Below are positions 51,772 to 60,690 of a DNA stretch of 64,000 nt, piece by piece; position 1 is the stretch's first letter, and each line of letters starts with the position of its first letter. Position numbers and translations under genes: made by a program. Location of the stretch: contig NZ_JBHUJW010000043.1 of assembly GCF_042683565.1 (NCBI RefSeq), positions 310,001-374,000 on the forward strand, given 5' to 3'. This DNA comes from Brevibacillus sp042683565 (GTDB lineage: Bacteria; Bacillota; Bacilli; Brevibacillales; Brevibacillaceae). The notes under the pieces are model-generated. The model had not been told where the DNA came from, did not search any database, and saw nothing but the letters and a program-made list of their open reading frames with translations.

Positions 51772-53817
51772 ATGGAAATGAATCAGTATTTGGACATGTT
51801 CATAGAAGAAGCGAAAGAACATTTGCAAGCGATCAACGATAATCTGCTTCTGTTGGAAAATGATCCGGACAACATCACGCATGTGAAGGAAATTTTCCGC
51901 TCCGCTCACACCCTGAAGGGGATGTCCGCGACCATGGGCTTCGAGGACATGGCGAGCTTGACACACGAAGCGGAAAACGTGCTGGACCTCATCCGCAACC
52001 ATAAGCTGAAGATCACCAGCGACATCATGGACGTCATTTTCCAAAGCGTCGATTTGATCGAGAGCATGGTCATTGACATTACCGAAGGCGGAGAGGGTTC
52101 TGCAGATGTATCCGGGCCTGTGAAAAAGCTGCGGGCGATCGTAGCGGGCGATTTCACGGCGGAGTCGGAAGTGGCAGCAACGGCGGTCGCGGAAGAGAAA
52201 GAGGAAGAAGCGGCAACCGAACAGCAGGCATCAGGCGTGGAACAGGAACTGGACGATTTCGCGATCATGGTTTTGAAACAGTCCAAAGAGCTCGGCAACA
52301 ACCTCATGTGGATCAAGGTGACCTTGAAAGAGAATTGCCTGCTGAAAGCGGCCCGCGCATACATGGTGTTTGATCTGCTGGAATCGCAGGGGGAAATCAT
52401 CAAGACGAAGCCTTCTGTCGAAGATATCGAAAGCGAGCGATTCGAGACTTCCTTTGAGCTTGCGTACGTTACCATGCAGCCTGAAGACAAGATCCGCAGC
52501 GGCATTTTGAATATTTCTGAAATCGAGGATGTCAAAATCGCGCCGCTCCAGCTGAAAGAAGCCCAGTTGCCGGCGCCTGTGGCAGCGGTTGAGAAGGCGG
52601 AAGCAGCGGAGGCCAAAAAAGCGCAGGAACAGCAGCCAACGCCTGCCCGCAAACCGGCGGCAGGAGGCAAGACCATTCGTGTAGACATCGATCGTCTGGA
52701 CATTCTCATGAATCTGTTCAGCGAGCTTGTCATTGACCGGGGACGTCTGGAACAACTGGCGAGAGAGATTGGCAAAAGCGAGTTGCAAGAGACTGTCGAG
52801 CATATGAGCCGCATCAGCGGAGATTTGCAAAACATCATCCTGAACATGCGGATGGTGCCGGTCGAGCAGGTATTCAACCGATTCCCGCGCATGATTCGTG
52901 ATTTGCAAAAAGAATTGAACAAAAAAGTCAATTTGGAAATCATCGGTGCCGAAACTGAGCTGGATCGCACCGTGATTGACGAAATCGGAGATCCCCTCAA
53001 CCACTTGCTGCGCAACTCGCTGGATCACGGGATCGAATCGCCGGCGGACCGCAAGAAAGCAGGCAAGCCGGAAGAAGGCACCATCGTGCTGCGCGCGTTT
53101 CACAGCGGCAACCACGTATTCATCGAGGTCAAGGACGATGGCGCGGGGATCAACAAGGAGCGTGTGCTGAAAAAAGGGATCGAGCGAGGTATCGTCAACC
53201 CTGCAAACGCGGACAGCATGACGGACAAGCAGATTCATGAGCTTCTCTTTGCGGCTGGCTTCAGTACCGCAGAGGTCATCTCCGATATTTCCGGACGGGG
53301 CGTGGGACTGGATGTCGTCAAGTCCAAGATCGAGTCTCTTGGCGGCAACGTGACCGTCGAGTCCGTTCGGGGACAAGGGACGACCTTCCTGATCCAGCTG
53401 CCGCTTACGCTTTCGATCATCTCTGCCATGCTTGTGCAGGTTCAGAATGAGAAGTATGCGGTGCCGCTCAGCTCCATCATCGAGACGGCCGTTTTCAAAA
53501 AGGATCAGATCATGATGGCCCACCGTCAGAAAGTGATCGATTTCCGGGGAAGAGTGGTTCCGCTGGTATACTTGCAGGACATCTTCCATGTACCGAGAAC
53601 AAGCCAGGTGCAAGAGGAAGACGAAGTCGCTGTCATTATCGTGCGCAAAGGGGAGAAAATGGCCGGTCTTGTCGTGGACTCCTTTATCGGACAACAGGAA
53701 ATCGTCCTGAAATCCTTGGGCAAGTATCTGGTCAATGTTTTCGCCATCTCTGGTGCAACGATCTTGGGAGACGGACAAGTAGCGCTCATTATCGATTGCA
53801 ATGCGCTGATCAAGTAA
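51772..53817 (+). CDS. cheA: Chemotaxis histidine kinase CheA
   Basis: Autophosphorylates and passes phosphate to CheY and CheB. 681 residues: an HPt domain with His46 in RSAHTLKGM, a CheY-binding P2 domain (about 160-260), an acidic/Ala linker, a dimer helix pair (about 300-360), an ATPase with NHLLRNSLDHG, DDGAGI and GRGVGLDVVKSKI, and a C-terminal CheW-like domain (about 535-675). The ATG at 51772 follows GGGAGGTGG; the TTG at 51754 lies before that site. Confidence 0.97.
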   Translation: MEMNQYLDMFIEEAKEHLQAINDNLLLLENDPDNITHVKEIFRSAHTLKGMSATMGFEDMASLTHEAENVLDLIRNHKLKITSDIMDVIFQSVDLIESMVIDITEGGEGSADVSGPVKKLRAIVAGDFTAESEVAATAVAEEKEEEAATEQQASGVEQELDDFAIMVLKQSKELGNNLMWIKVTLKENCLLKAARAYMVFDLLESQGEIIKTKPSVEDIESERFETSFELAYVTMQPEDKIRSGILNISEIEDVKIAPLQLKEAQLPAPVAAVEKAEAAEAKKAQEQQPTPARKPAAGGKTIRVDIDRLDILMNLFSELVIDRGRLEQLAREIGKSELQETVEHMSRISGDLQNIILNMRMVPVEQVFNRFPRMIRDLQKELNKKVNLEIIGAETELDRTVIDEIGDPLNHLLRNSLDHGIESPADRKKAGKPEEGTIVLRAFHSGNHVFIEVKDDGAGINKERVLKKGIERGIVNPANADSMTDKQIHELLFAAGFSTAEVISDISGRGVGLDVVKSKIESLGGNVTVESVRGQGTTFLIQLPLTLSIISAMLVQVQNEKYAVPLSSIIETAVFKKDQIMMAHRQKVIDFRGRVVPLVYLQDIFHVPRTSQVQEEDEVAVIIVRKGEKMAGLVVDSFIGQQEIVLKSLGKYLVNVFAISGATILGDGQVALIIDCNALIK

Positions 53818-53908
53818 AGCTGCGGACGCTGATGCAGCGATACCGGTTCCTGCATGGAGAAGTGCACACGCTTTTGCATGCTTACACGTGAAAAGGAGGG
53901 GCATCCAC

Positions 53909-54385
53909 ATGCTCGAGCACAAGGAAATCGTAAGCGAAGTGAAAGTGATTGTCTTTCGGCTGAAAGATGAAGAGTACGGGGTAGAAGTCAACCAGGTGAA
54001 ATCGATTGAAAAACTGGAGCATATCACCCGCGTGCCGCGTACGCCAAAGTTCGTAAAAGGGGTAATCAACCTGCGCGGGGTCGTGACGCCGATCATCGAT
54101 TTGCGCAATCGCTTTGAACTGGAAGATTGTGTCTACTCCGAGTCGACCCGCATCATTATCGTGGCGGTGGGAGAACTGGAAGTCGGTTTGATCGTCGACG
54201 CTGCCAATGATGTAATCGATATTCCGGTGGATGCCATCGAGCCGCCGCCAGAGGTAGTAGGCGGAGTCGAAGCGGCTTACCTGCGCGGTGTCGCCAAGCT
54301 CGACAAGCGTCTCTTGATTCTGCTGAACCTCGACAAAGTGTTGAGCACGGAAGAAATCAAGCAACTCGACGCAATTGAGGGGTAA
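53909..54385 (+). CDS. cheW: Chemotaxis coupling protein CheW
   Basis: Scaffold between receptors and CheA. 158 residues, an SH3-like pair of beta barrels. Motifs are EEYGVEVNQVKSIEK, VPRTPKFVKGVINLRGVVTP and VDAANDVIDI. The ATG at 53909 follows AAAAGGAGGGG; the GTG at 53888 precedes that site. Confidence 0.96.
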   Translation: MLEHKEIVSEVKVIVFRLKDEEYGVEVNQVKSIEKLEHITRVPRTPKFVKGVINLRGVVTPIIDLRNRFELEDCVYSESTRIIIVAVGELEVGLIVDAANDVIDIPVDAIEPPPEVVGGVEAAYLRGVAKLDKRLLILLNLDKVLSTEEIKQLDAIEG

Positions 54386-54390
54386 AATCC

Positions 54391-55017
54391 ATGGGCTATT
54401 TTACGAAGTTTGGAGATTTCCAGTTTGACGTTCTGCGTGAAATCGGAAACATCGGTGCGGGGCATGCAGCGACCGCCCTCTCTAAGCTCTTGAGCAAAGA
54501 AATCGATATGAAAGTGCCGCAGGTCAGCGTCATTCCTTTTGACCAAGTGGCAGACTGCGTGGGGGGAGCCGAAACCGTCGTCGTGACGGTTTTCCTCCGC
54601 GTCGAGGGCGACAGTCCCGGCAATATGTTTTTTATACTGGACATGGATTCTGCAAAGCATTTGCTTCAGCAGATCACGGGTATTGAGAAGGACGTGTTCG
54701 AGTGGGGCGAGTTCGAGATATCAGCCTTGCATGAGATCGGCAACATTTTGACGGGATCGTATCTTTCCTCCCTGGCGGATTTTACGAAGCTGAACATGCA
54801 GCCGTCCGTCCCCGCTCTTGCTGTGGACATGGCAGGGGCAATCCTTAGCTACGGGTTGATTGCTCTCGGCCAGGCAGGGGACGTTGCGCTGACGATTGAC
54901 ACTGCTTTCTTTGAGGGAAACGAACTGGTAAAAGGGAACTTCTTCTTGATTCCCGATCCTGACTCCCTCCCAATTCTATTTCGTTCACTAGGAGTTCCTT
55001 TCGATGGAGATTATTAA
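54391..55017 (+). CDS. cheC: CheY-P phosphatase CheC
   Basis: Dephosphorylates CheY-P and binds CheD. 208 residues. Two phosphatase helices with the E..N pattern are intact: VLREIGNIGAGHAATAL (about 11-27) and ALHEIGNILTGSYLSSL (about 112-128). It starts 5 bp after cheW and overlaps cheD by 14 bp. Confidence 0.96.
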   Translation: MGYFTKFGDFQFDVLREIGNIGAGHAATALSKLLSKEIDMKVPQVSVIPFDQVADCVGGAETVVVTVFLRVEGDSPGNMFFILDMDSAKHLLQQITGIEKDVFEWGEFEISALHEIGNILTGSYLSSLADFTKLNMQPSVPALAVDMAGAILSYGLIALGQAGDVALTIDTAFFEGNELVKGNFFLIPDPDSLPILFRSLGVPFDGDY

Positions 55018-55489
55018 GATAGGTATGGCCGATCTCGGTGTGGCGAAGTCGCCGAGCCGACTGCGTACTACTGGCCTGGGTTCGTGCGTGGGTGTAGTGC
55101 TCTACGACAGTATCCACAAAATTGCCGGAATGGCGCATATTATGCTGCCAGATTCATCGCTGGCGAAAAATGGAGAGCTGACAGTAGCGAAGTATGCGGA
55201 TACGGCAATTCCTGTTCTGATCAATCAGATGGAGCGTGCGGGAGCTTCTGCGCGGCATATGGTGGCGAAACTGGCTGGGGGGGCACAAATGTTTGCTTTT
55301 CTCGGCAACAACGATTCGATGCGGATTGGCCCGAGAAATGTGGAGGCGTGCAAGATCGCTTTGAAGGAAGCGCAGATCAAGATCGTGGCAGAAGATACAG
55401 GGGGTAACTGCGGTCGGACAATAGAGATGGATGCCACAAGCGGAATTCTGCAAATCCGGACAGTAAATCAAGGTGTGAAGGAAGTATAG
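55004..55489 (+). CDS. cheD: Chemoreceptor glutamine deamidase CheD
   Basis: Deamidates receptor glutamines and stimulates CheC. 161 residues. The catalytic Cys28 (GLGSCVGVVLYD) and His45 (MAHIMLP) and the Thr at about 22-23 are conserved. The LAGGAQMF and RNVEACKIALKEA blocks are typical. The start overlaps cheC, so it is coupled. Confidence 0.96.
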   Translation: MEIIKIGMADLGVAKSPSRLRTTGLGSCVGVVLYDSIHKIAGMAHIMLPDSSLAKNGELTVAKYADTAIPVLINQMERAGASARHMVAKLAGGAQMFAFLGNNDSMRIGPRNVEACKIALKEAQIKIVAEDTGGNCGRTIEMDATSGILQIRTVNQGVKEV

Positions 55490-55491
55490 GG

Positions 55492-55872
55492 ATGATGGGA
55501 ACCATTTGGATTCATGCTGGCGTAGGACTTGTGGCCTTTGTCGTCACACTGTTGGTGGCCTTGACGGGCAATGTCTGGCTCGTCGCCTTGGAGAGGGCGG
55601 GCATCGCATTTCTCGTGTTTTTCCTCGCTGCTTTTCCGGTCCGCTGGGTGCTTGCCAAGGTGACGCAGACTCCCGCGCTTCCTTCCGCAGGAGAAGGAGA
55701 AGCTGGAGCGGGTACTGGCGAAGCTCCTTCCACGAATGGGAGCGAGAAGCGGCAAGAGCGGGAGGATGAAGAAGGATTTTCTCCCTTCTCGCTTTCCCAG
55801 TTCGAGAAAATTCGCCCAATCGAAGATCCTACCACTGTGGCAGAGGTCGTCAGGCGCTTAACAGATGAGTAA
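55492..55872 (+). CDS. Small membrane protein between cheD and sigD
   Basis: 126 residues, not recognised. Two membrane helices (about 5-27 and 31-52) are followed by a polar, Glu/Gly-rich cytosolic tail ending PIEDPTTVAEVVRRLTDE. Its start is 2 bp after the cheD stop and it is 17 bp before sigD, so it belongs to the operon. No motif suggests an activity. Confidence 0.75.
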   Translation: MMGTIWIHAGVGLVAFVVTLLVALTGNVWLVALERAGIAFLVFFLAAFPVRWVLAKVTQTPALPSAGEGEAGAGTGEAPSTNGSEKRQEREDEEGFSPFSLSQFEKIRPIEDPTTVAEVVRRLTDE

Positions 55873-55889
55873 AGGCTGGTGAGTAATTC

Positions 55890-56678
55890 GTGGCACGGCT
55901 AACCATACAGGAGAAAGCAAAAGAATTCGATAAATGGGTCATGTGGAAAATGGAGGGCAGTCGTGAGGCAGAGGTCGATCTGATTACACGATTTTTGCCG
56001 CTCGTGGACAAAGTAGCCAACCGCTTGGCCATCAACTTGCCAGCAAACGTAGACAAGGACGATTTGATCAGCTACGGCCGTTTCGGGCTGCTGGATGCTT
56101 TGGCCAAGTTCGATCACACACGCGGATTGCAATTCGAGACATACGCCATGTGGCGCATTCGCGGTGCCATGATTGACGGTTTGCGAGAAAACGACTGGAT
56201 TCCCCGTACGGTTCGCGACAAGGCCAAAAAAATCGAAGAAGCGTATACAACCTTGGAACAGCAAATGCTGCGAATGCCCACCGATCACGAGGTAGCGGAC
56301 TATTTGGGGATAACGGAAAAGGAACTGCAGCAAGTGTTTTTTGAGACGTCTCTGGCGTCCATGGTTTCTATTGACGAAGCCGTCGGCGAGGAAGAGGAAC
56401 AAAAGACCGCGCGGCATTCGTACATCGTTGACGAGCTGACACCTCGTCCGGAGAACGTCGCTGAACGCTCCAGTCTGAAAGAAGTGCTCGTCACGGTTAT
56501 CGACAAGCTCCCTGAAAAAGAAAGGAACGTCGTCTCCCTGTTCTACTTTGAAGAGATGACGCTGTCTGAGATCGCAGAGATTATGAGCCTCTCGCCTTCA
56601 CGAATCTCCCAGCTTCATTCCAAGGCCCTGTTCCGACTTCGTTCTGCGTTGTCACGATGGAAGTCGCAATTAATATAG
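55890..56678 (+). CDS. sigD: RNA polymerase sigma factor SigD (FliA family)
   Basis: Directs late motility genes such as flagellin, motAB and autolysins. 262 residues. Region 2 includes LISYGRFGLLDALAKFDHTR and the following GLQFETYAMWRIRGAMIDGL. Region 3 is short, and region 4 has the helix-turn-helix MTLSEIAEIMSLSPSRISQL (about 225-244). The GTG start at 55890 has a modest site (GCTGGTGAG). No anti-sigma flgM is in this window. Confidence 0.97.
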   Translation: MARLTIQEKAKEFDKWVMWKMEGSREAEVDLITRFLPLVDKVANRLAINLPANVDKDDLISYGRFGLLDALAKFDHTRGLQFETYAMWRIRGAMIDGLRENDWIPRTVRDKAKKIEEAYTTLEQQMLRMPTDHEVADYLGITEKELQQVFFETSLASMVSIDEAVGEEEEQKTARHSYIVDELTPRPENVAERSSLKEVLVTVIDKLPEKERNVVSLFYFEEMTLSEIAEIMSLSPSRISQLHSKALFRLRSALSRWKSQLI

Positions 56679-56701
56679 ACAGTTGAAGGGGGTTAGAAGG
56701 C

Positions 56702-58117
56702 ATGGAAGAGACCGAGAAGTATCGGCTGGAGATTATCACATCACCGGACAAGCTGGAAGCATGGCTCCTCCTTCACGTAGAGGAAGAGGATCTCGAAAAC
56801 CTTCTGATTTCGGAAGACGACATTTACAAGCAGCTTCATTCGCAGAAGGTTACTTTTGGCATTCTGAACCATGTGGTGCGGGATATTTGCGCGGTTCCGC
56901 GAAAGTATGTGAACACAAGGATTACCATTGCTCGCGGCGTGGCTCCTGTCCAGGGTGCGGACGCTGCATTTGAATACCCGTATCTGGAAAAGGTCGAAGG
57001 GGAAAGCGGCCCGAAAGAGTTGGACGACGGCCGGGTCGATTACTACAATTTGACGACGATTCCGAATGTGGTCAAGGGGCAATTGCTGGCGCGCAAAATT
57101 CCCGCAAGCCAAGGAGAGCCAGGCACAGCAGTTACCGGAGAGACCATCGCGCCCAAAGCCGGTAAAGACCGGAACTTGAAGCCAGGGAAAAACGTGGTGC
57201 AGAATCAGGAAAGAACCATGATTTACGCAGCCATAGATGGGCAGGTTTCGTTCACGGACAACGACAAGCTCAATGTCTTTCCCGTCTTTGAAGTGAACGG
57301 GGATGTGGACTTTGGCGTTGGCAACATCGATTTCGTGGGAACGGTGGTCATTCGCGGCAACGTGTTAAATGGTTTTCGGGTAAGCGCTTCTGGCGACATT
57401 CGTGTTTTGGGCAGTGTCGAGGGGGCAGAACTGCACGCAGGGGGCTCCATTGAGATCAAGAGCGGCATCGTCGCGCAAGACAAAGGCTCAATCGTAGCCG
57501 GGCAAGACATTCGGACTTCCTTTATTCAAAATGGCAATGTGACGGCAGGCAACCAGGTGATTGTCTCCCAGAGCATCATGTTCTCAACGGTCCGGGCAGG
57601 CAAACAGATCAGCTGCATGGGTCCCAAAGGAATTATTATCGGAGGCGTCTTGCAGGCGGGAGAAAAGATTACCGCGCGCGTTTTCGGGAATACGAGCGCC
57701 ACGCCGACCGTGCTGGAAGTAGGCGTCAAGCCGGAACTGCGCCAGGAGCTCGGGCAAATCCAGAAAGAACTGCAACTGGTTTACGAAAATTTGCGCAAAA
57801 CGGACCAAGGCCTGAACGTGATCAACCAGATTGTTCAGACCAGCGGCGAGTTGCCGCCAGATAAGCGCATGCTGCAGATTAAGCTGACGAACACAAGGCT
57901 CGTGCTGGAAAAAGAGTGCAAGACACTGGAGGCGCGCAAAAAAGAAGTGGAAGCCGAATTGAAAGGCGAAGTGCCAGCAACTATTGATGCGTACCAGATC
58001 ATGTATCCGGGGATCAAGATGACGTTTGGCAAGCTCGTTCACTTTATCAAGCACGAACACGCAAGAACACGTTTTATCGTGCTCGATGGCGAGATCAGCA
58101 CAACGGCACTCATTTGA
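56702..58117 (+). CDS. FapA (DUF342) family protein
   Basis: 471 residues. A FapA-type beta-helix (about 155-340) is full of G/V/I spacing (IRVLGSVEGAELHAGGSIEI type repeats), then a coiled coil (about 340-430) and a short C-terminal strand part. The group is linked to polymer or polysaccharide binding and often sits in flagellar operons; the activity is unknown. GGGGGTTAGAAGGC precedes the ATG. Confidence 0.88.
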   Translation: MEETEKYRLEIITSPDKLEAWLLLHVEEEDLENLLISEDDIYKQLHSQKVTFGILNHVVRDICAVPRKYVNTRITIARGVAPVQGADAAFEYPYLEKVEGESGPKELDDGRVDYYNLTTIPNVVKGQLLARKIPASQGEPGTAVTGETIAPKAGKDRNLKPGKNVVQNQERTMIYAAIDGQVSFTDNDKLNVFPVFEVNGDVDFGVGNIDFVGTVVIRGNVLNGFRVSASGDIRVLGSVEGAELHAGGSIEIKSGIVAQDKGSIVAGQDIRTSFIQNGNVTAGNQVIVSQSIMFSTVRAGKQISCMGPKGIIIGGVLQAGEKITARVFGNTSATPTVLEVGVKPELRQELGQIQKELQLVYENLRKTDQGLNVINQIVQTSGELPPDKRMLQIKLTNTRLVLEKECKTLEARKKEVEAELKGEVPATIDAYQIMYPGIKMTFGKLVHFIKHEHARTRFIVLDGEISTTALI

Positions 58118-58160
58118 TGGAGAGGACGGGCTTCAGCTCGTACAGAGGAGATGAGGACAG

Positions 58161-58493
58161 ATGAGCCTCAAAAACGTGGAATTGCAGGTCGCATTGCCCC
58201 GCACGCTCGAAGTGAGCCGCATCCAGGATCAGCAACAGCATCGCAGCGTCCATGAGCAGCTATCGCTGATGGATGAGCGCACTCTCCACGATCAGCAGAT
58301 GCGGCAGCGTCCGATGGATATCGAGCAGACGGACAAAAACAAACTCCGCGAGCGGGAACAGAAGCATGGCAGAGAGAAGCGGGAAGCGCAGGCCGCTACC
58401 CCCGCTGGGGAGCACGCCGAAGAAGGGAAGAAAAGTGTGCCGGTCGAGATGAAGGACCCGTTTCGCGGCAGGTTCATTGATCTTTCCTTGTAG
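58161..58493 (+). CDS. Hypothetical Gln/Arg-rich protein
   Basis: 110 residues, not recognised. It is highly charged and Q/R/E/K-rich, probably helical or disordered (LHDQQMRQRPMDIEQTDKNK), and ends with a conserved-looking DPFRGRFIDLSL. There is no membrane segment. AGAGGAGATGAGG precedes the ATG. It lies between the FapA-type gene and the SwrB-like gene at the operon end. Confidence 0.7.
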   Translation: MSLKNVELQVALPRTLEVSRIQDQQQHRSVHEQLSLMDERTLHDQQMRQRPMDIEQTDKNKLREREQKHGREKREAQAATPAGEHAEEGKKSVPVEMKDPFRGRFIDLSL

Positions 58494-58535
58494 GCAGGAT
58501 CTACGCAGTACAAGCCAGAAGCAAAGGTGGCAAAC

Positions 58536-59045
58536 ATGGACGTAGTATATCTCATCTTGATCGGAGTCGGAGTTGTCAGTATGGCAGCAGCCCTCATCAT
58601 GAAAGGGAAGCCGACTGGTGACCCCGATTCCTTGTTACTGACCTACCGCACCGCAGATAAGGCGGAAACAGACAAGAAGCTGCAGCAGCTCGGCAACCAG
58701 ATCAGGCAGGAGAAAAACTGGCTGCAAGCACAGTTGCAGGAGCAGTCCGCAGAGCTGCACCAGGAACTCCGCAGCCTGCGTGAGCGAGTCGAGCAGCTGG
58801 AGGCGAGTGACAGAAGAGGACGAGAGACGCCCTTGGCAGATGGGGCTATTGCAGCTCCCGGCGGGCAAGAACCGCAGGATGTGGACATGCTGGCTTTGCG
58901 GGAAAGGTATCGCAGGGTCTTTGAACTGCAGAGGGAAGGCTTGAGCGCGGAGGAGATTGCGAAGCGACTGGGGGCTGGCAGAGGCGAGATCGATCTGATC
59001 TTTTCCTTGGCAAGGAAGAAAGAAAGAGGGATGGCCGATGCGTAG
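58536..59045 (+). CDS. SwrB/YlxL-like membrane-anchored coiled-coil protein
   Basis: 169 residues. An N-terminal membrane helix (about 4-22) is followed by a coiled coil (about 45-95, QEKNWLQAQLQEQSAELHQE) and a C-terminal helix-turn-helix-like segment (EGLSAEEIAKRLGAGRGEID). SwrB in B. subtilis sits at this operon position and promotes export-apparatus activation; identity here is by layout more than sequence. The ATG at 58536 follows AAAGGTGG; the GTG at 58527 lies in that site. Confidence 0.75.
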   Translation: MDVVYLILIGVGVVSMAAALIMKGKPTGDPDSLLLTYRTADKAETDKKLQQLGNQIRQEKNWLQAQLQEQSAELHQELRSLRERVEQLEASDRRGRETPLADGAIAAPGGQEPQDVDMLALRERYRRVFELQREGLSAEEIAKRLGAGRGEIDLIFSLARKKERGMADA

Positions 59046-59715
59046 ACGAGAGCTGCTATTCGGGTTTGGAGCCGGTCTGATCGTAGCAGCCGGGATTGCG
59101 GGCTGGCATCAGGGGCAGCAAGCGCCGGCTGCTGCGGCTGCTCTTACCTCGGAACAAATCAAGCAAGCGGCAGAGGAGCTGCAGATGGTTGTGTTGAGCA
59201 AGGACGAGTACGACCAGTGGCAGCAGGAGAAAAAAGTAAATGTAAAGCCAGCGCCGAATGCCCCGAAAGCACCTGCCGCACCGCAGACGGGCAATACCGG
59301 GCAGCCTCAAAGCCCGTCCGCCGCACAGCCGACAGCACCGACCGCTCCTGCAGAGCAAAAGCAGGCTGGCGCGACTCAGCCTGCGGTCCAGCAGCAGGGA
59401 GAAGTGCTTACGCCCACCGTTCAGCAGCCAGTGGATGCAGCCTCGCCTGTTCAGGTAAAGCAGCCTGCCACCCCGCCAGTCGAACCCGCCCAGCCTAAGC
59501 GGCAGGTGACGTTTTCCATTCCCTACAAAGCAACGGCGGAGGGGGTAGCAAAGCAGTTGGCAGCCGAAGGGATTCTTCCGGCTGACAACAAGCTTGTCGA
59601 GGAGCTGCGCAGTCAGGGCAAACTGAACCGGATTCGCGTGGGAACCTACCAGATTACTACGCCTGCGAGCGTCGCAGACATCGTCAAGCTCATCACGACT
59701 CCGCCCCAGCAATGA
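59038..59715 (+). CDS. Membrane-anchored protein with YceG/MltG-like tail
   Basis: 225 residues. A membrane helix (about 5-22) is followed by a long Ala/Pro/Gln linker (about 65-160). The C-terminal about 60 residues (VAKQLAAEGILPADNKLVEE, RIRVGTYQITTPASVADIVK) resemble the LysM-like entry part of YceG/MltG. The catalytic transglycosylase domain is missing, so it is not expected to cut peptidoglycan. It overlaps the SwrB-like gene by 8 bp and is the last gene of the motility operon. Confidence 0.75.
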   Translation: MRRRELLFGFGAGLIVAAGIAGWHQGQQAPAAAAALTSEQIKQAAEELQMVVLSKDEYDQWQQEKKVNVKPAPNAPKAPAAPQTGNTGQPQSPSAAQPTAPTAPAEQKQAGATQPAVQQQGEVLTPTVQQPVDAASPVQVKQPATPPVEPAQPKRQVTFSIPYKATAEGVAKQLAAEGILPADNKLVEELRSQGKLNRIRVGTYQITTPASVADIVKLITTPPQQ

Positions 59716-59728
59716 GGCGGATTTTTTT
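59700..59728 (+). terminator. Terminator at the end of the motility operon
   Basis: TCCGCC and GGCGGA arms with a 10-nt loop and an eight-base T-run. The left arm lies inside the last codons of the preceding gene. Confidence 0.8.
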
Positions 59729-59751
59729 GCGAAAATAATGGAATGTGTTTG

Positions 59752-59780
59752 TTGCAATTGAAAGTGCCATATGATATATT
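59752..59780 (+). promoter_or_regulatory. SigA promoter for rpsB
   Basis: TTGCAA (59752-59757), a 17-bp spacer and TATATT (59775-59780). It would make a leader of about 120 nt before rpsB. That leader contains a CTGCC-TGT-GGCAG hairpin and could be regulatory. Confidence 0.7.
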
Positions 59781-59907
59781 CATTAACGGTGTTGAAATCG
59801 CACGCCCACCAATCCCGGCAACGGTGCTGCCTGTGGCAGTCTTGCTTGGGACATGCGGTGCGGCGGAGGTAGGCATCAAAAAAACCACTTTTAAGGAGGT
59901 GTGAAAT

Positions 59908-60615
59908 ATGGCAGTAATTTCGATGAAACAACTGCTCGAGGCTGGTGTTCACTTCGGTCACCAAACTCGTCGTTGGAACCCGAAAATGGCTCGCTATATC
60001 TTCACCGAACGTAACGGAATCTACATTATCGACCTGCAAAAAACCGTGAAAAAAGTAGAGGAAGCGTACAACTTCGTACGTGAACTCGCTCAAAACGGCG
60101 GCAAAGTGCTCTTCGTTGGTACGAAGAAACAAGCACAAGAATCCGTAAAAGAAGAAGCTGAACGTACAGGTCACTACTACATCAACCAACGCTGGTTGGG
60201 TGGTACCCTGACGAACTTCACGACCATCAAAAAACGTACCGCTCGCCTCGCTGAGCTGAAACGCATGGAAGAAGATGGCACGTTTGAAGTATTGCCGAAG
60301 AAAGAAGTAATCGTTCTTCGCAAAGAAATGGAACGCCTGGAGAAATTCCTCGGCGGTATCGCTCACATGGACCAACTGCCGGACGCTCTGTTCGTTATCG
60401 ACCCACGCAAAGAGCGCATCGCTGTTGCAGAAGCTCGCAAACTGGGTATCCCAATCGTCGCAATCGTAGATACTAACTGCGATCCAGACGAGATCGACTA
60501 CGTGATCCCTGGTAACGACGACGCTATTCGCGCCGTAAAACTGCTGACTGCAAAAATGGCAGATGCCCTGCAAGAAGGCAACCAAGGCGAAGAGCAAGCC
60601 ACAACAACTGCGTAA
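59908..60615 (+). CDS. rpsB: 30S ribosomal protein S2
   Basis: 235 residues, standard length. It starts MAVISMKQLLEAGVHFGHQT and continues RRWNPKMARYIFTERNGIYI; later QRWLGGTLTNF and the C-terminal NDDAIRAVKLL are conserved. Codon bias is strong, and TTAAGGAGGTGTG is an excellent ribosome site. Confidence 0.98.
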   Translation: MAVISMKQLLEAGVHFGHQTRRWNPKMARYIFTERNGIYIIDLQKTVKKVEEAYNFVRELAQNGGKVLFVGTKKQAQESVKEEAERTGHYYINQRWLGGTLTNFTTIKKRTARLAELKRMEEDGTFEVLPKKEVIVLRKEMERLEKFLGGIAHMDQLPDALFVIDPRKERIAVAEARKLGIPIVAIVDTNCDPDEIDYVIPGNDDAIRAVKLLTAKMADALQEGNQGEEQATTTA

Positions 60616-60628
60616 GCAAGTGTTAAGA

Positions 60629-60668
60629 GGGTGGACTGAGGGTGTCAGAACCCCGTCCATCCTTTTTT
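60629..60668 (+). terminator. Terminator or attenuator between rpsB and tsf
   Basis: GGGTGGAC and GTCCATCC arms with an inner GGGT/ACCC helix, followed by six Ts. It should lower tsf transcription relative to rpsB unless tsf has its own promoter. Confidence 0.85.
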
Positions 60669-60672
60669 ATAC

Positions 60673-60690
60673 GGACAGGATTTCCTGTCC
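60673..60690 (+). promoter_or_regulatory. Perfect palindrome upstream of tsf
   Basis: GGACAGGA-TT-TCCTGTCC, immediately after the terminator T-run and about 75 bp before tsf. It could be a protein-binding dyad or a second RNA hairpin; no family is recognised. Confidence 0.5.

Noticed and set aside
52231..54108. Long minus-strand open frame (625 codons) opposite cheA and cheW
   Set aside because: It is antisense to clearly conserved genes; such frames arise from codon bias in GC-rich DNA. No ribosome site or family match.
59056..60660. Long minus-strand open frame (534 codons) opposite the MltG-like gene and rpsB
   Set aside because: It runs across a promoter, a terminator and two genes on the other strand; not plausible as a protein.
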